A stretch of DNA of 9,918 nt from an uncultured Phycisphaerales bacterium (lineage in GTDB: Bacteria; Planctomycetota; Phycisphaerae; Phycisphaerales; SM1A02). The DNA is taken from contig CAMPIL010000111.1 in the NCBI GenBank assembly GCA_946886375.1, positions 1-9,918 on the forward strand. The letters run 5' to 3'. Positions 1-5,749 of this stretch are shown here, one piece after another. Every line of letters begins with the position of its first letter. Positions within the stretch are counted from its first letter, which is position 1. The notes below the pieces were generated by a model. It searched no databases. It had not been told where the DNA came from and saw only the letters and a list, made by a program, of their open reading frames with translations. The position numbers and the translations under genes were made by a program.

Positions 1-34
1 TCGCTGACCTGCTGTTTCGATCAAGAAGCCTCGC

Positions 35-1006
35 TCACGCCGCTTCCAGCAACCGCGTTCCATCGGCCGCTTCAAATTCCCGTTCCGCTGCGGGCAGCGC
101 GTGTGATGCGAATGCGATGACTCTCGCTTCCAGTTGATGCACCACCTGCTCCACGCGAATCTGTGTCGACTGTTTGCCCGGCAACCCGATCGGCAACGCC
201 GTTCCGCCTTCCGTCCGCGCCACGCACACCTTTGAAAACGGTCCCACGCCGCCCTTGGCGTCCGCCCACCGTCCCCAGTACACCACCAGCGCAGGCGAGC
301 CATCCGCCATCACAGGAAACCGCACTTCAAAGCGACTGGTCGTGTACGAACGCAGATACCACAACGAACCGCCACGCAGATCGCCGGGCCTCTGCGGAAT
401 CCTTCCCGCGCTCGCCAGTTCCGGCGGCACCAGTTCGACAAACACCTCCAGCCGCGCCGCACCGCGCGGCTTCGCGCCTGTCTCCTGTCCCATCCCAAAA
501 TCATTCCGGTATTCCAGGATGTGCTTCCCGCCATAAGAGTCTGGCGTCGTCGAACCCTTGAACACCAGCACCGGCGCGAGGTCCGGACATTCGCGCCGAT
601 TCAGTTTCGCAGGCCGCTCATTGATATTCAACGCCAACCGATCCGAAGGCGTGAGCACATCCTTTCCCAATCCGCGCAGCACTGCTGCCACCGATCGCAC
701 GCACTCCTTCGCTTTCTCGCGTGCCGTGTTCTTGCGCTGCGTTGCAAACGGGCCGCAGGTCGTTGAATTCATCGTGCGCGCCAGCGCATCACGAAACGCA
801 GTCACCGCACTGCTGAGATTCGTCACCTGCTCTGCAGACAATCGCAACCGCTCCGCATGTTTCTCGACGTACCCCGCAAACTGCTTCGCCATCTGCGCGA
901 AATCGCGGTCGCCATCGGGAATGAAGCGAGTCGTCTTTGATTGCAAGCGATACTTGCGCTCTCTGCGTTGCTTCTGAGCGCGATCAATGTGTCGTCGTCG
1001 TGCCAT
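35..1006 (-). CDS. Hypothetical protein, helical N-terminal half and Ig/FnIII-like C-terminal half (323 aa)
   Basis: I cannot assign a function. The protein opens with a very basic stretch (residues 2-25, about half Arg/Lys), then FIPDGDRDF (28-36) leads into a predicted long-helix region (about 35-115) rich in Ala, Glu and Arg. A second part from about 140 to 265 looks like beta-sandwich: a segment with LEVFVELVPP (186-195), then FEVRFPV (226-232) and YWGRWADAKGGVGPFSKV (243-260), the last resembling the closing strands of FnIII-like domains. I recall planctomycete hypothetical proteins with the same plan (short four-helix part, then an Ig-like part ending in RW..xxGxxGPWS), but could not check this. 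No signal peptide or membrane segment is seen. The ATG start is supported by AGAGG (minus strand, 1018-1014) seven bases upstream. It is the last minus-strand gene, separated by 530 bp from its upstream neighbour, so it probably has its own promoter. Confidence 0.8.
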   Translation of the reverse strand: MARRRHIDRAQKQRRERKYRLQSKTTRFIPDGDRDFAQMAKQFAGYVEKHAERLRLSAEQVTNLSSAVTAFRDALARTMNSTTCGPFATQRKNTAREKAKECVRSVAAVLRGLGKDVLTPSDRLALNINERPAKLNRRECPDLAPVLVFKGSTTPDSYGGKHILEYRNDFGMGQETGAKPRGAARLEVFVELVPPELASAGRIPQRPGDLRGGSLWYLRSYTTSRFEVRFPVMADGSPALVVYWGRWADAKGGVGPFSKVCVARTEGGTALPIGLPGKQSTQIRVEQVVHQLEARVIAFASHALPAAEREFEAADGTRLLEAA

Positions 1007-1340
1007 GGCGTTGCCTCTCGTGGTTCACCTGTGCTTCTGGTTCATCTATGACGGCAAGGTTGATAATCTCTCCCGTCATTCCCTCTCATCGGCCGTCCCG
1101 TGGAGCGGCTTTACTGCAACCCACGAATCCGCAACAAACCTCGAGTGTGAGCGACAGCACTTGGAATGTGGGCCGCTCTGCCTCGAGATTGAAGCGTCAG
1201 CACTCGATCGCCCATCGCAGAACCCCATGTGCAGATGACTGACCCCGCAGGTTCGATGGCTCACACTTGTGTGCATCCGGGTGGCGCCCGAGTGTGAACA
1301 CCCCACACTCGCGCGGCCCGGCGTCACGTGTCGCGGCAAG
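1007..1340. other. Non-coding upstream stretch with recurring AGTGTGA/TCACACT motifs
   Basis: No convincing gene is seen in this stretch or in the array that follows it up to 1536. Short open frames exist on both strands, but none has a family-like protein sequence or a ribosome binding site. The heptamer AGTGTGA occurs at 1144-1150 and 1291-1297, in both cases inside CGAGTGTGA. Its complement TCACACT occurs at 1261-1267, and CACACTC at 1304-1310. The stretch lies upstream of the minus-strand gene at 35-1006, so it should hold that gene's promoter and 5' leader, but I could not pick a convincing -35/-10 pair. Confidence 0.5.
1289..1311. terminator. Strong stem-loop (8-bp perfect stem, 7-nt loop), possible terminator or leader structure
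   Basis: CGAGTGTG at 1289-1296 is an exact inverted repeat of CACACTCG at 1304-1311, with a 7-nt loop. After one mismatch, three more pairs can form outside (1285-1287 with 1313-1315). No T-run follows on either strand, so it is not a textbook intrinsic terminator. TCACACT at 1261-1267 can pair with the left arm (1291-1297) instead, giving a mutually exclusive alternative fold. It lies between the stop of the gene at 1537-2265 and the start of the gene at 35-1006, in the transcribed direction of both. Confidence 0.4.
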
Positions 1341-1540
1341 GTGCGCCGCGCCTCCGGAAGGTGCGCCGCGTCGCCGGAAGGTGCGCGGCGTCGCGGCGAA
1401 GTGCACGCCGTCGGAGAGAGGTGTTGCGCGCTAAGCCGTGGTGCGCCCCGATCTCTCGCGGTTCGGCGCGCCGAATGAAGATTCCCCGCGCCCCCGGAAG
1501 GTTCGAGGCGTTACGGGGGAGTTTCCGGCGACGGATTCAT
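1341..1540. repeat. Degenerate 20-bp tandem array, ten units without an indel
   Basis: Ten consecutive 20-mers line up without any insertion or deletion. The best units are GTGCGCCGCGCCTCCGGAAG (1341-1360) and GTGCGCCGCGTCGCCGGAAG (1361-1380), which differ at two positions. Across all ten units position 2 is T and positions 9-10 are CG; position 1 is G in nine, and positions 4 (C) and 8 (G) are kept in eight. The GGAAG end is clearest in units 1, 2 and 8. The preceding half unit at 1331-1340 also fits (8 of 10 against unit 2). Because 20 is not a multiple of 3, the repeat is unlikely to encode a repeated peptide. The last unit overlaps the stop codon of the minus-strand gene at 1537-2265, so the array is its immediate 3' flank. 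A 10-bp inverted match (GTCGCCGGAA at 1370-1379, TTCCGGCGAC at 1523-1532) could fold the ends together. Confidence 0.75.
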
Positions 1541-2265
1541 GCTCGCGTCATCAGGTCATTGAGCGCCTGTCGCAACGCAAGCGTTTCGGGATCGACCATA
1601 TCCAATAGCCCCAGCTTCCGTACGAGCGGCACCCAGTGTTTCATCGCTCGTTCGATAATTTCAATCGCTTCGCCAATCGGTACTTCCCGTCCGCCATCTG
1701 GCCACACCGGGATGCGGTACGTGATTGGCACGGGATTACTTACCACCAATTCTTTTGCCCCTATCGCTCGGTCACAATAGTATTCAATCTGACCAGATTG
1801 GCTAGTATCAAATTCAACTTCGGCGAGCGTAGGTTTGCAACCCGAGCGGTTTTCATTGTCGCCATGCTTCTTCTCATTCGTCAAATCACAACAAATGAGG
1901 AGTTCTGGACTTTTCTTTGCCCACTCTTCAACTGCTGCCCGATTGACTCCGTGACTCGATGAAGTCAAGTTTGTCCACTGCCGAAGTCGGTCTTTGAGGT
2001 GCCATGTGCTCTTCGCCAATTCCAGAATCGAATCAATGATTTGCTCGTCTGGAAGCATCACCTTGTTGCATTCACCTAATCGCAATCCGAATATCGATTC
2101 TCTCTGTTGAAGGTCGAACATCGCGTGGAATCTAGGTACGTCATCACCTTTAGCAGGGTCGCGCTGAAATCGCTGAATCGGTGTGCGGAGGTACTTTAGT
2201 TGGCGAAGTATGCTTCGCAGCTCAACACGGATTTCTGACGCAATGGTGTGCTGTGACTTGCTCAT
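1537..2265 (-). CDS. Hypothetical protein, AT-rich orphan gene (242 aa, or 261 aa from an upstream GTG)
   Basis: Function unknown. The visible landmarks, numbered from the long 261-aa form, are STWHLKDRLRQW (105-116) and LLICCDLTNEKKHG (141-154). The WHLKD plus (D)L.N..KHG pairing resembles a widespread hypothetical family that I recall only as uncharacterised. The protein looks soluble, mostly helical in the first half and at the C-terminus (about 217-260), with a beta-rich middle (165-205). No signal peptide is seen. I prefer the ATG at 2265-2263 (MSKSQHT...). The longer frame opens with a GTG at 2322-2320 that lies inside a displaced copy of the glyA tail and reads it out of frame, so the first dozen residues would be an accident of the duplication. 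Base composition differs from the neighbours: 1741-1800 is 26/60 GC, against 40/60 at 8881-8940 in ugd. That suggests recent acquisition. It follows the transposase-like gene by 64 bp. Confidence 0.75.
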   Translation of the reverse strand: MSKSQHTIASEIRVELRSILRQLKYLRTPIQRFQRDPAKGDDVPRFHAMFDLQQRESIFGLRLGECNKVMLPDEQIIDSILELAKSTWHLKDRLRQWTNLTSSSHGVNRAAVEEWAKKSPELLICCDLTNEKKHGDNENRSGCKPTLAEVEFDTSQSGQIEYYCDRAIGAKELVVSNPVPITYRIPVWPDGGREVPIGEAIEIIERAMKHWVPLVRKLGLLDMVDPETLALRQALNDLMTRA

Positions 2266-2294
2266 CCCATTCAACCATCCTATCACCTGGCCTA

Positions 2295-2324
2295 TCAATT
2301 CCACAACGGGAACTTCTCGCACAG
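2295..2324 (-). repeat. Displaced copy of the glyA 3' end (29/30 identical to 3001-3030)
   Basis: This 30-bp segment matches the last 30 bp of glyA at 3001-3030 with a single difference (T at 2300, G at 3006). Read on the minus strand in the glyA frame it gives ..LCEKFPLWN followed by TGA TAG, against LCEKFPLWH and TGA in the real gene. Identity stops abruptly at both ends. It begins five bases beyond the stop codon of the transposase-like gene (2330-2332). Confidence 0.9.
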
Positions 2325-2329
2325 GCAGT

Positions 2330-2950
2330 TTACTCGCTCGCGTTCTGCTTGTGCAGCGGCCAGTTGTCGTACTGCTTCACAAAGTCCCAGTGTTGAAGAG
2401 GCAAACCCTCCTTCTGCGGATTCTTCTTCACATAATCAACGCGGCCCCGCACGTCATCAGGCGTGAACAGCAGCACCGAATAGGGGCGCGCGGAGCTCAC
2501 GGGATGATTCGCGCTGGGTCGATCATTGATGCGATGGCGCACGCGTTGACGGACGCCCTCAGCGAGATTGTTCCACTGCTCCAGCGCCTTGTGCTTGTGC
2601 GTGCGGATCACAAGGTGAAAGTGATTGCTGCAGATCGCGCATGCGTAGCAGGTGTACCGCTGCTCGTCGATGACCGATGCGATGGCGCACGCGATTTCCT
2701 GGCGCATCTGGTCATCAATCCAGAAAATCGGGAAATTTAACAGATCGCGATGCTGCTGATGAAACGCTCGCAATTCATCGCGCGAAGGTTGAAGATGATT
2801 GGGTTTGCGCCCGTGATGAATCGGACCCAGCGCCTCGAATTTCGGATCGATGATCTCATCTGAACCCGAGCCGCGCGGATCATTGACACCCCAGTGGCCG
2901 TAGAGCGTGAGGATGTGATGCGCTGCAATCACCATTCGTGAACGATTCAT
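2330..2950 (-). CDS. Y1 (HUH) transposase-like protein, REP-associated tyrosine transposase type (206 aa)
   Basis: This is a member of the single-tyrosine HUH transposase fold (IS200/RAYT group), which nicks single-stranded DNA and forms a 5'-phosphotyrosine link. The HUH motif is visible as NHFHLVI at residues 109-115 (H110, H112), and the probable catalytic tyrosine is Y173 in VDYVKKNPQKEGL, corresponding to the family's Y[IV]..NP..xGL motif. The N-terminal part, with GVNDPRGSGSDE (21-32), and the C-terminal HWDFVKQYDNWP (187-198) match a planctomycete-type subfamily that I recall; its members are usually single copy and look domesticated. All catalytic residues are present and the frame is open, so it may be active. 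The ATG at 2950-2948 has a good ribosome binding site, GGAGAG (minus, 2962-2957), six bases upstream. It starts 50 bp after the glyA stop in the same direction and may be read through from glyA. Confidence 0.85.
   Translation of the reverse strand: MNRSRMVIAAHHILTLYGHWGVNDPRGSGSDEIIDPKFEALGPIHHGRKPNHLQPSRDELRAFHQQHRDLLNFPIFWIDDQMRQEIACAIASVIDEQRYTCYACAICSNHFHLVIRTHKHKALEQWNNLAEGVRQRVRHRINDRPSANHPVSSARPYSVLLFTPDDVRGRVDYVKKNPQKEGLPLQHWDFVKQYDNWPLHKQNASE
2528..2545 (-). repeat. 18-bp direct repeat inside the transposase gene, copy A
   Basis: GATGCGATGGCGCACGCG (plus strand) is identical to 2676-2693. On the minus strand the match extends further: 25 of 28 positions agree, ending in ATCGAC. The two copies are 148 bp apart and are therefore read in different frames (RVRHRI here, ACAIAS in the other), so protein constraint does not explain the identity. 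Confidence 0.8.
2676..2693 (-). repeat. 18-bp direct repeat inside the transposase gene, copy B
   Basis: Exact partner of 2528-2545, located in the codons for residues 86-91 (ACAIAS) of the transposase-like protein, upstream of the HUH motif. Chance recurrence of an 18-mer within 150 bp is unlikely even at high GC. Confidence 0.8.
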
Positions 2951-2967
2951 CTGAAACTCTCCGACAA

Positions 2968-2985
2968 CGCTTGCGCCATCGCCTC
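2968..2985 (+). repeat. Inverted third copy of the 18-bp repeat, in the transposase leader (16/18)
   Basis: CGCTTGCGCCATCGCCTC here matches the reverse complement of the two internal copies at 16 of 18 positions, with the core TGCGCCATCGC intact. It lies between the glyA stop and the transposase ribosome binding site, in opposite orientation to the internal copies. It could be a binding or folding site for the transposase, or merely a relic. Confidence 0.5.
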
Positions 2986-3000
2986 GTGATGCACTTCACC

Positions 3001-3030
3001 TCAATGCCACAACGGGAACTTCTCGCACAG
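3001..3030 (-). repeat. Functional 3' end of glyA, partner of the displaced copy at 2295-2324
   Basis: Encodes the C-terminal CEKFPLWH and the TGA stop of glyA. The FPL. ending fits serine hydroxymethyltransferases, so this is the source copy and 2295-2324 is the derived one. Confidence 0.9.
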
Positions 3031-4317
3031 TTTCTGAACGTCCTGCCGCACTTCGGCGCAGATTTGGGGGTCGCCCTTGCCATCCATAACGCGATCGAGC
3101 AAATCAGCGACGTGGCGCATCTCGTTTTCCTTCATGCCGCGCGTGGTCAGTGCGGGTGTGCCCAGGCGCAGACCGCTGGTCACCATCGGCGGGCGCGGGT
3201 CGTTGGGGATGCCGTTCTTGTTAGTGATGATGCCCCCCACTTCAAGCCACTTCTCCGCATCAGCGCCCGTCAAGTCCGCATTCCGTTGGCGAAGATCGAC
3301 GAGCATGAGGTGATTGTCGGTGCCGCCTGAACATAGGCGATAGCCGTGTTTCACGAGCGCATCCGCGAGCGCCTGCGCATTTTTCACGATCTGCTGGCAG
3401 TACCCCCGGAAGTCGGGCTTCAGGTTCTCGCCGAATGCGATGGCCTTAGCGGCGATGATGTGCATGAGCGGCCCGCCCTGGCTGCCGGGAAAAACCTTGC
3501 GATCGATCTTCTTGGCGACTTCTTCATCGTTGGAAAGAATCAATCCGCCGCGCGGGCCGCGCAGGGTCTTGTGCGTGGTCGTCGTCACGACATGCGCGTG
3601 CGGAAAAGGCGAAGGATGCACGCCCGTCGCAACCAGCCCCGCGATGTGCGCGATGTCGGCCATCAGCACAGCCCCCACTTCATCTGCAATTTTACGGAAC
3701 GCGGCGAAGTCGATCGTGCGCGGATACGCGCTGTATCCACAAATAATCATGCGCGGCTTATGCTGGCGCGCGATTTTCGCGATCGCGTCGTAATCCAGTG
3801 TCTCGGTTTTGGGATCGAGATCGTAATCGACGATGTTGTAGAACGTGCCTGAGAAGTTGGGCTTCAGGCCGTGCGAAAGGTGGCCGCCACTTTTGATTGG
3901 CAGCGACATGATGGTGTCGCCCGGCTCGCACATCGCCATGAACGCAGCGATGTTGGCGTTGGCGCCTGAGTGCGGCTGCACGTTGGCGAACTTGCAGTTG
4001 AACAGTTGCTTGGCACGGTCGCGGGCCAGGTTTTCGACCTGATCGTGAAACTCGCACCCGCCGTAGTATCGCTTACCGGGATAGCCCTCGGCGTACTTAT
4101 TGGTCATCCACGTTCCCATCGCGTGCATGACTGCGGTGGAGACGTGGTTCTCCGATGCGATGAGTTCGAGTGTTGTGGCTTGGCGATTCGCTTCGCTGGC
4201 AAGAATGCGCGCGACATCGGGGTCCTGCTTCTGGAGCAGATCGAGCAGTGAGTTGGAAAGGTCATCGAGTCTGGGAGCAGCCGCCGGGGCCGCCTTGGCG
4301 GAGGTGGTCGTGGTCAT
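3001..4317 (-). CDS. glyA: Serine hydroxymethyltransferase (438 aa)
   Basis: A pyridoxal-phosphate enzyme that interconverts serine and glycine, transferring the one-carbon unit to tetrahydrofolate in the cytoplasm. It is the main source of 5,10-methylene-THF for thymidylate, purine and methionine synthesis. The sequence is canonical: LELIASENHVS (50-60), NKYAEGYPGKRYYGG (73-87), QPHSGANANIAAF (114-126), DIAHIAGLVATGVHPSP (221-237; D221 and H224 at the cofactor), THKTLRGPRGG (248-258) with the Schiff-base lysine K250, GSQGGP (278-283), and SGLRLGTPALTTRGM (381-395). Family length is about 415-435 aa; the excess is a short Ala/Thr-rich N-terminus. I take the ATG at 4317-4315. A longer frame to 4431 exists, but it would run into the preceding gene and has no family-like sequence. 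There is no clear Shine-Dalgarno. The gene lies 80 bp downstream of the zinc-ribbon membrane protein. Its last 30 bp are duplicated at 2295-2324. Confidence 0.97.
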   Translation of the reverse strand: MTTTTSAKAAPAAAPRLDDLSNSLLDLLQKQDPDVARILASEANRQATTLELIASENHVSTAVMHAMGTWMTNKYAEGYPGKRYYGGCEFHDQVENLARDRAKQLFNCKFANVQPHSGANANIAAFMAMCEPGDTIMSLPIKSGGHLSHGLKPNFSGTFYNIVDYDLDPKTETLDYDAIAKIARQHKPRMIICGYSAYPRTIDFAAFRKIADEVGAVLMADIAHIAGLVATGVHPSPFPHAHVVTTTTHKTLRGPRGGLILSNDEEVAKKIDRKVFPGSQGGPLMHIIAAKAIAFGENLKPDFRGYCQQIVKNAQALADALVKHGYRLCSGGTDNHLMLVDLRQRNADLTGADAEKWLEVGGIITNKNGIPNDPRPPMVTSGLRLGTPALTTRGMKENEMRHVADLLDRVMDGKGDPQICAEVRQDVQKLCEKFPLWH

Positions 4318-4397
4318 GCGCACATGGTACGCGACGGACAAAGTGCGGCAAGAACGTGCTGAAACTGTCGGGCACGGCGTGTGCGCGACTTGGCTGT

Positions 4398-5672
4398 TCA
4401 CCTCGCATTCAGCACCATGCTCATGATCCATTCAGGCAAGACGTGCTCCATCAATAAGGTCATCGCCAGCGCGAGCACGAACGCCATCACCGCCGCAATG
4501 CCTGCGGCGTGCGGCATGTGCAGGTATCGCTTGATCGCCACAGCCCACCACATCGGCAGGATGATCCACATCACCAATGGAATGCCGCGCAGCATCTCCA
4601 GGACAAACGTCACGTTCCAGTTGGTGGCCAGCAGCGCGCCCGTGCCGATCATCAGGCCCGCGGTGAGCGCGGGCGCGAACAGGCTGTAGGTGACGATGCG
4701 CCAGACGTGCGGCCAGCGCACCTTGGCCCGCCGGCGCGAGGCGGGCAGCAGAATGAAACTGAGCGGCAGGCCGAGCGTGAGCAGAGCAATGGAAGTGAAA
4801 CCGGACAGGGCGCGCCTCGCATTCAATTCGTTGGGCGCGCCGGGTATCCACCCCATGACGTACGCGAAATTCTGAAGTGGTGAAGGGTATGAAATCACCG
4901 ACCCATCGGCATACACGATCGTGCCGGCTGAAAAGGGAGCCATCGGCTGAAATATCGCTTCCATCAGCGCAGCGGCGCGTGAATGATTCATGACCGGCGG
5001 CGTCGCGGCCCGCGCTTGCATTGTGACAATAGCGTTCTGGTGTGCTTGAATATGGTATTGCAATTGCACAACAGGCATTTCCCAACACTGACGCATGTTT
5101 GCCATCCACTGCGATGGGTCGCCGAGCAACGGGTCCGCATTTGACGCGACCCATTCCTCGCGCTGCTCCCAGGTCATCGAGTGCGTCTGCAACGCTCCCT
5201 CCATGAACAGAAGATCGCGCTGGCTGCTGCGGACAGCCTGCATCATGAGGGGTGTCCAATTGGCGAACTGCTGCTGAATCCTCTGATACTGGCGCAGCGC
5301 CAGCGTGGATTGCACACCTGCGTACACCAGTACGAAAAGCAGCAGCACGGCGCATGCGTACATCGCAAGCCGAAGCGGCCGGATTGGCTGCGACATCTTT
5401 AGCCGCGTCCAGAACTCCCACGGCCAGAGCGATCGCGCGAACGTCTTCGCGCACGCCCACGGCAGGCCCCAGACCTGCGGCACGAACTCCACGCACCACG
5501 GCGGTTCAAACCTTGCCGGCCGAATCACCTCGCCCCAGTTGAACTCCAGCCCGCACTCGCTGCACGTGCCTTGCAGCGGGCAGGAATCGGTCCACGTTGA
5601 CATCGGCCCGCGCTGGTCGTAGCGGCAGCGCGGACAGCGGGCGTTCACTGCGTTGTCATGGTCGGGTGCCAC
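4398..5672 (-). CDS. Zinc-ribbon membrane protein, planctomycete type (424 aa)
   Basis: Function unknown. The N-terminus carries a compact Cys4 zinc ribbon, CPRCRYDQRG (13-22) paired with CSECGLEF (37-44), so C13/C16/C37/C40 are the likely zinc ligands; C31 is an extra cysteine. CP.C.YD.RG...CPECG at the start of membrane proteins is frequent in planctomycetes. A hydrophobic helix follows at about 102-124, then a hydrophilic region of roughly 165 residues (125-290) that would face the other side of the membrane. Four further membrane segments lie at about 291-310, 326-349, 362-380 and 388-408, which makes five in all and puts the zinc ribbon and the C-terminus on opposite sides if the count is right. 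The start is GTG at 5672; a second GTG at codon 9 (5648) also precedes the ribbon. It is divergent from the secreted EEP gene across 77 bp and may share a transcript with glyA downstream. Confidence 0.8.
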   Translation of the reverse strand: MAPDHDNAVNARCPRCRYDQRGPMSTWTDSCPLQGTCSECGLEFNWGEVIRPARFEPPWCVEFVPQVWGLPWACAKTFARSLWPWEFWTRLKMSQPIRPLRLAMYACAVLLLFVLVYAGVQSTLALRQYQRIQQQFANWTPLMMQAVRSSQRDLLFMEGALQTHSMTWEQREEWVASNADPLLGDPSQWMANMRQCWEMPVVQLQYHIQAHQNAIVTMQARAATPPVMNHSRAAALMEAIFQPMAPFSAGTIVYADGSVISYPSPLQNFAYVMGWIPGAPNELNARRALSGFTSIALLTLGLPLSFILLPASRRRAKVRWPHVWRIVTYSLFAPALTAGLMIGTGALLATNWNVTFVLEMLRGIPLVMWIILPMWWAVAIKRYLHMPHAAGIAAVMAFVLALAMTLLMEHVLPEWIMSMVLNAR

Positions 5673-5749
5673 CGGTGGCTGCTCGCGCGTGGATGATCGG
5701 AGTTCGCTGCGTCACTGTATCATTCGACATCAATTGTGAACGGCGCTGC
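5673..5749. promoter_or_regulatory. Divergent intergenic region, presumed promoters for both flanking genes
   Basis: This 77-bp gap separates the starts of the minus-strand zinc-ribbon protein and the plus-strand secreted EEP protein, so it should hold both promoters. On the plus strand TATCAT (5718-5723) is a fair -10 hexamer, matching TATAAT at 5 of 6 positions and placed about 27 bp before the chosen ATG. No good -35 stands at the right distance. The assignment rests on layout more than on sequence. Confidence 0.35.

Larger units (their letters stand above)
2295..3030 (-). mobile_element. Candidate single-gene insertion unit at the glyA 3' end, bounded by 30-bp direct repeats
   Basis: Two near-identical 30-bp direct repeats (2295-2324 and 3001-3030), 706 bp apart, enclose just one gene, the Y1 transposase-like protein. 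One repeat is the functional end of glyA and the other a remnant copy. Integration at the 3' end of a gene with restoration of that end is known for tyrosine-recombinase islands, whereas IS200/IS605-type Y1 enzymes do not normally make 30-bp target duplications. So either this is an unusual unit, a larger island that has shrunk, or a local duplication unrelated to transposition. The boundaries are those of the repeats; no terminal inverted repeats were found. Confidence 0.4.

Noticed and set aside
1076..1339. Minus-strand 87-codon Cys/His-rich frame that could look like a small zinc-binding protein
   Set aside because: The Cys and His come from the TCACACT/AGTGTG motifs read through; there is no regular CxxC spacing and no ribosome binding site.
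1341..1540. CRISPR array
   Set aside because: The units are contiguous and degenerate, with no spacers and no cas genes nearby.
1328..1780. Plus-strand Arg-rich open frame of 150 codons across the 20-bp array
   Set aside because: It arises from GC-rich repeats, lies antisense to the end of the orphan gene, and has low-complexity Arg/Ala sequence and no ribosome binding site.
4318..4431. Extended N-terminus for glyA
   Set aside because: The extra 38 residues have no counterpart in serine hydroxymethyltransferases and the frame would overlap the end of the upstream membrane-protein gene.
4432..5499. 355-codon minus-strand frame within the zinc-ribbon gene
   Set aside because: It is a shifted frame of the same DNA, with Ala/Arg/His-rich sequence typical of high-GC shadow frames; the zinc-ribbon frame has coherent membrane helices and Cys4 ligands.
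5597..5749. Longer start for the EEP protein
   Set aside because: The extra 51 residues lie antisense to the start of the divergent gene and would bury the signal peptide.
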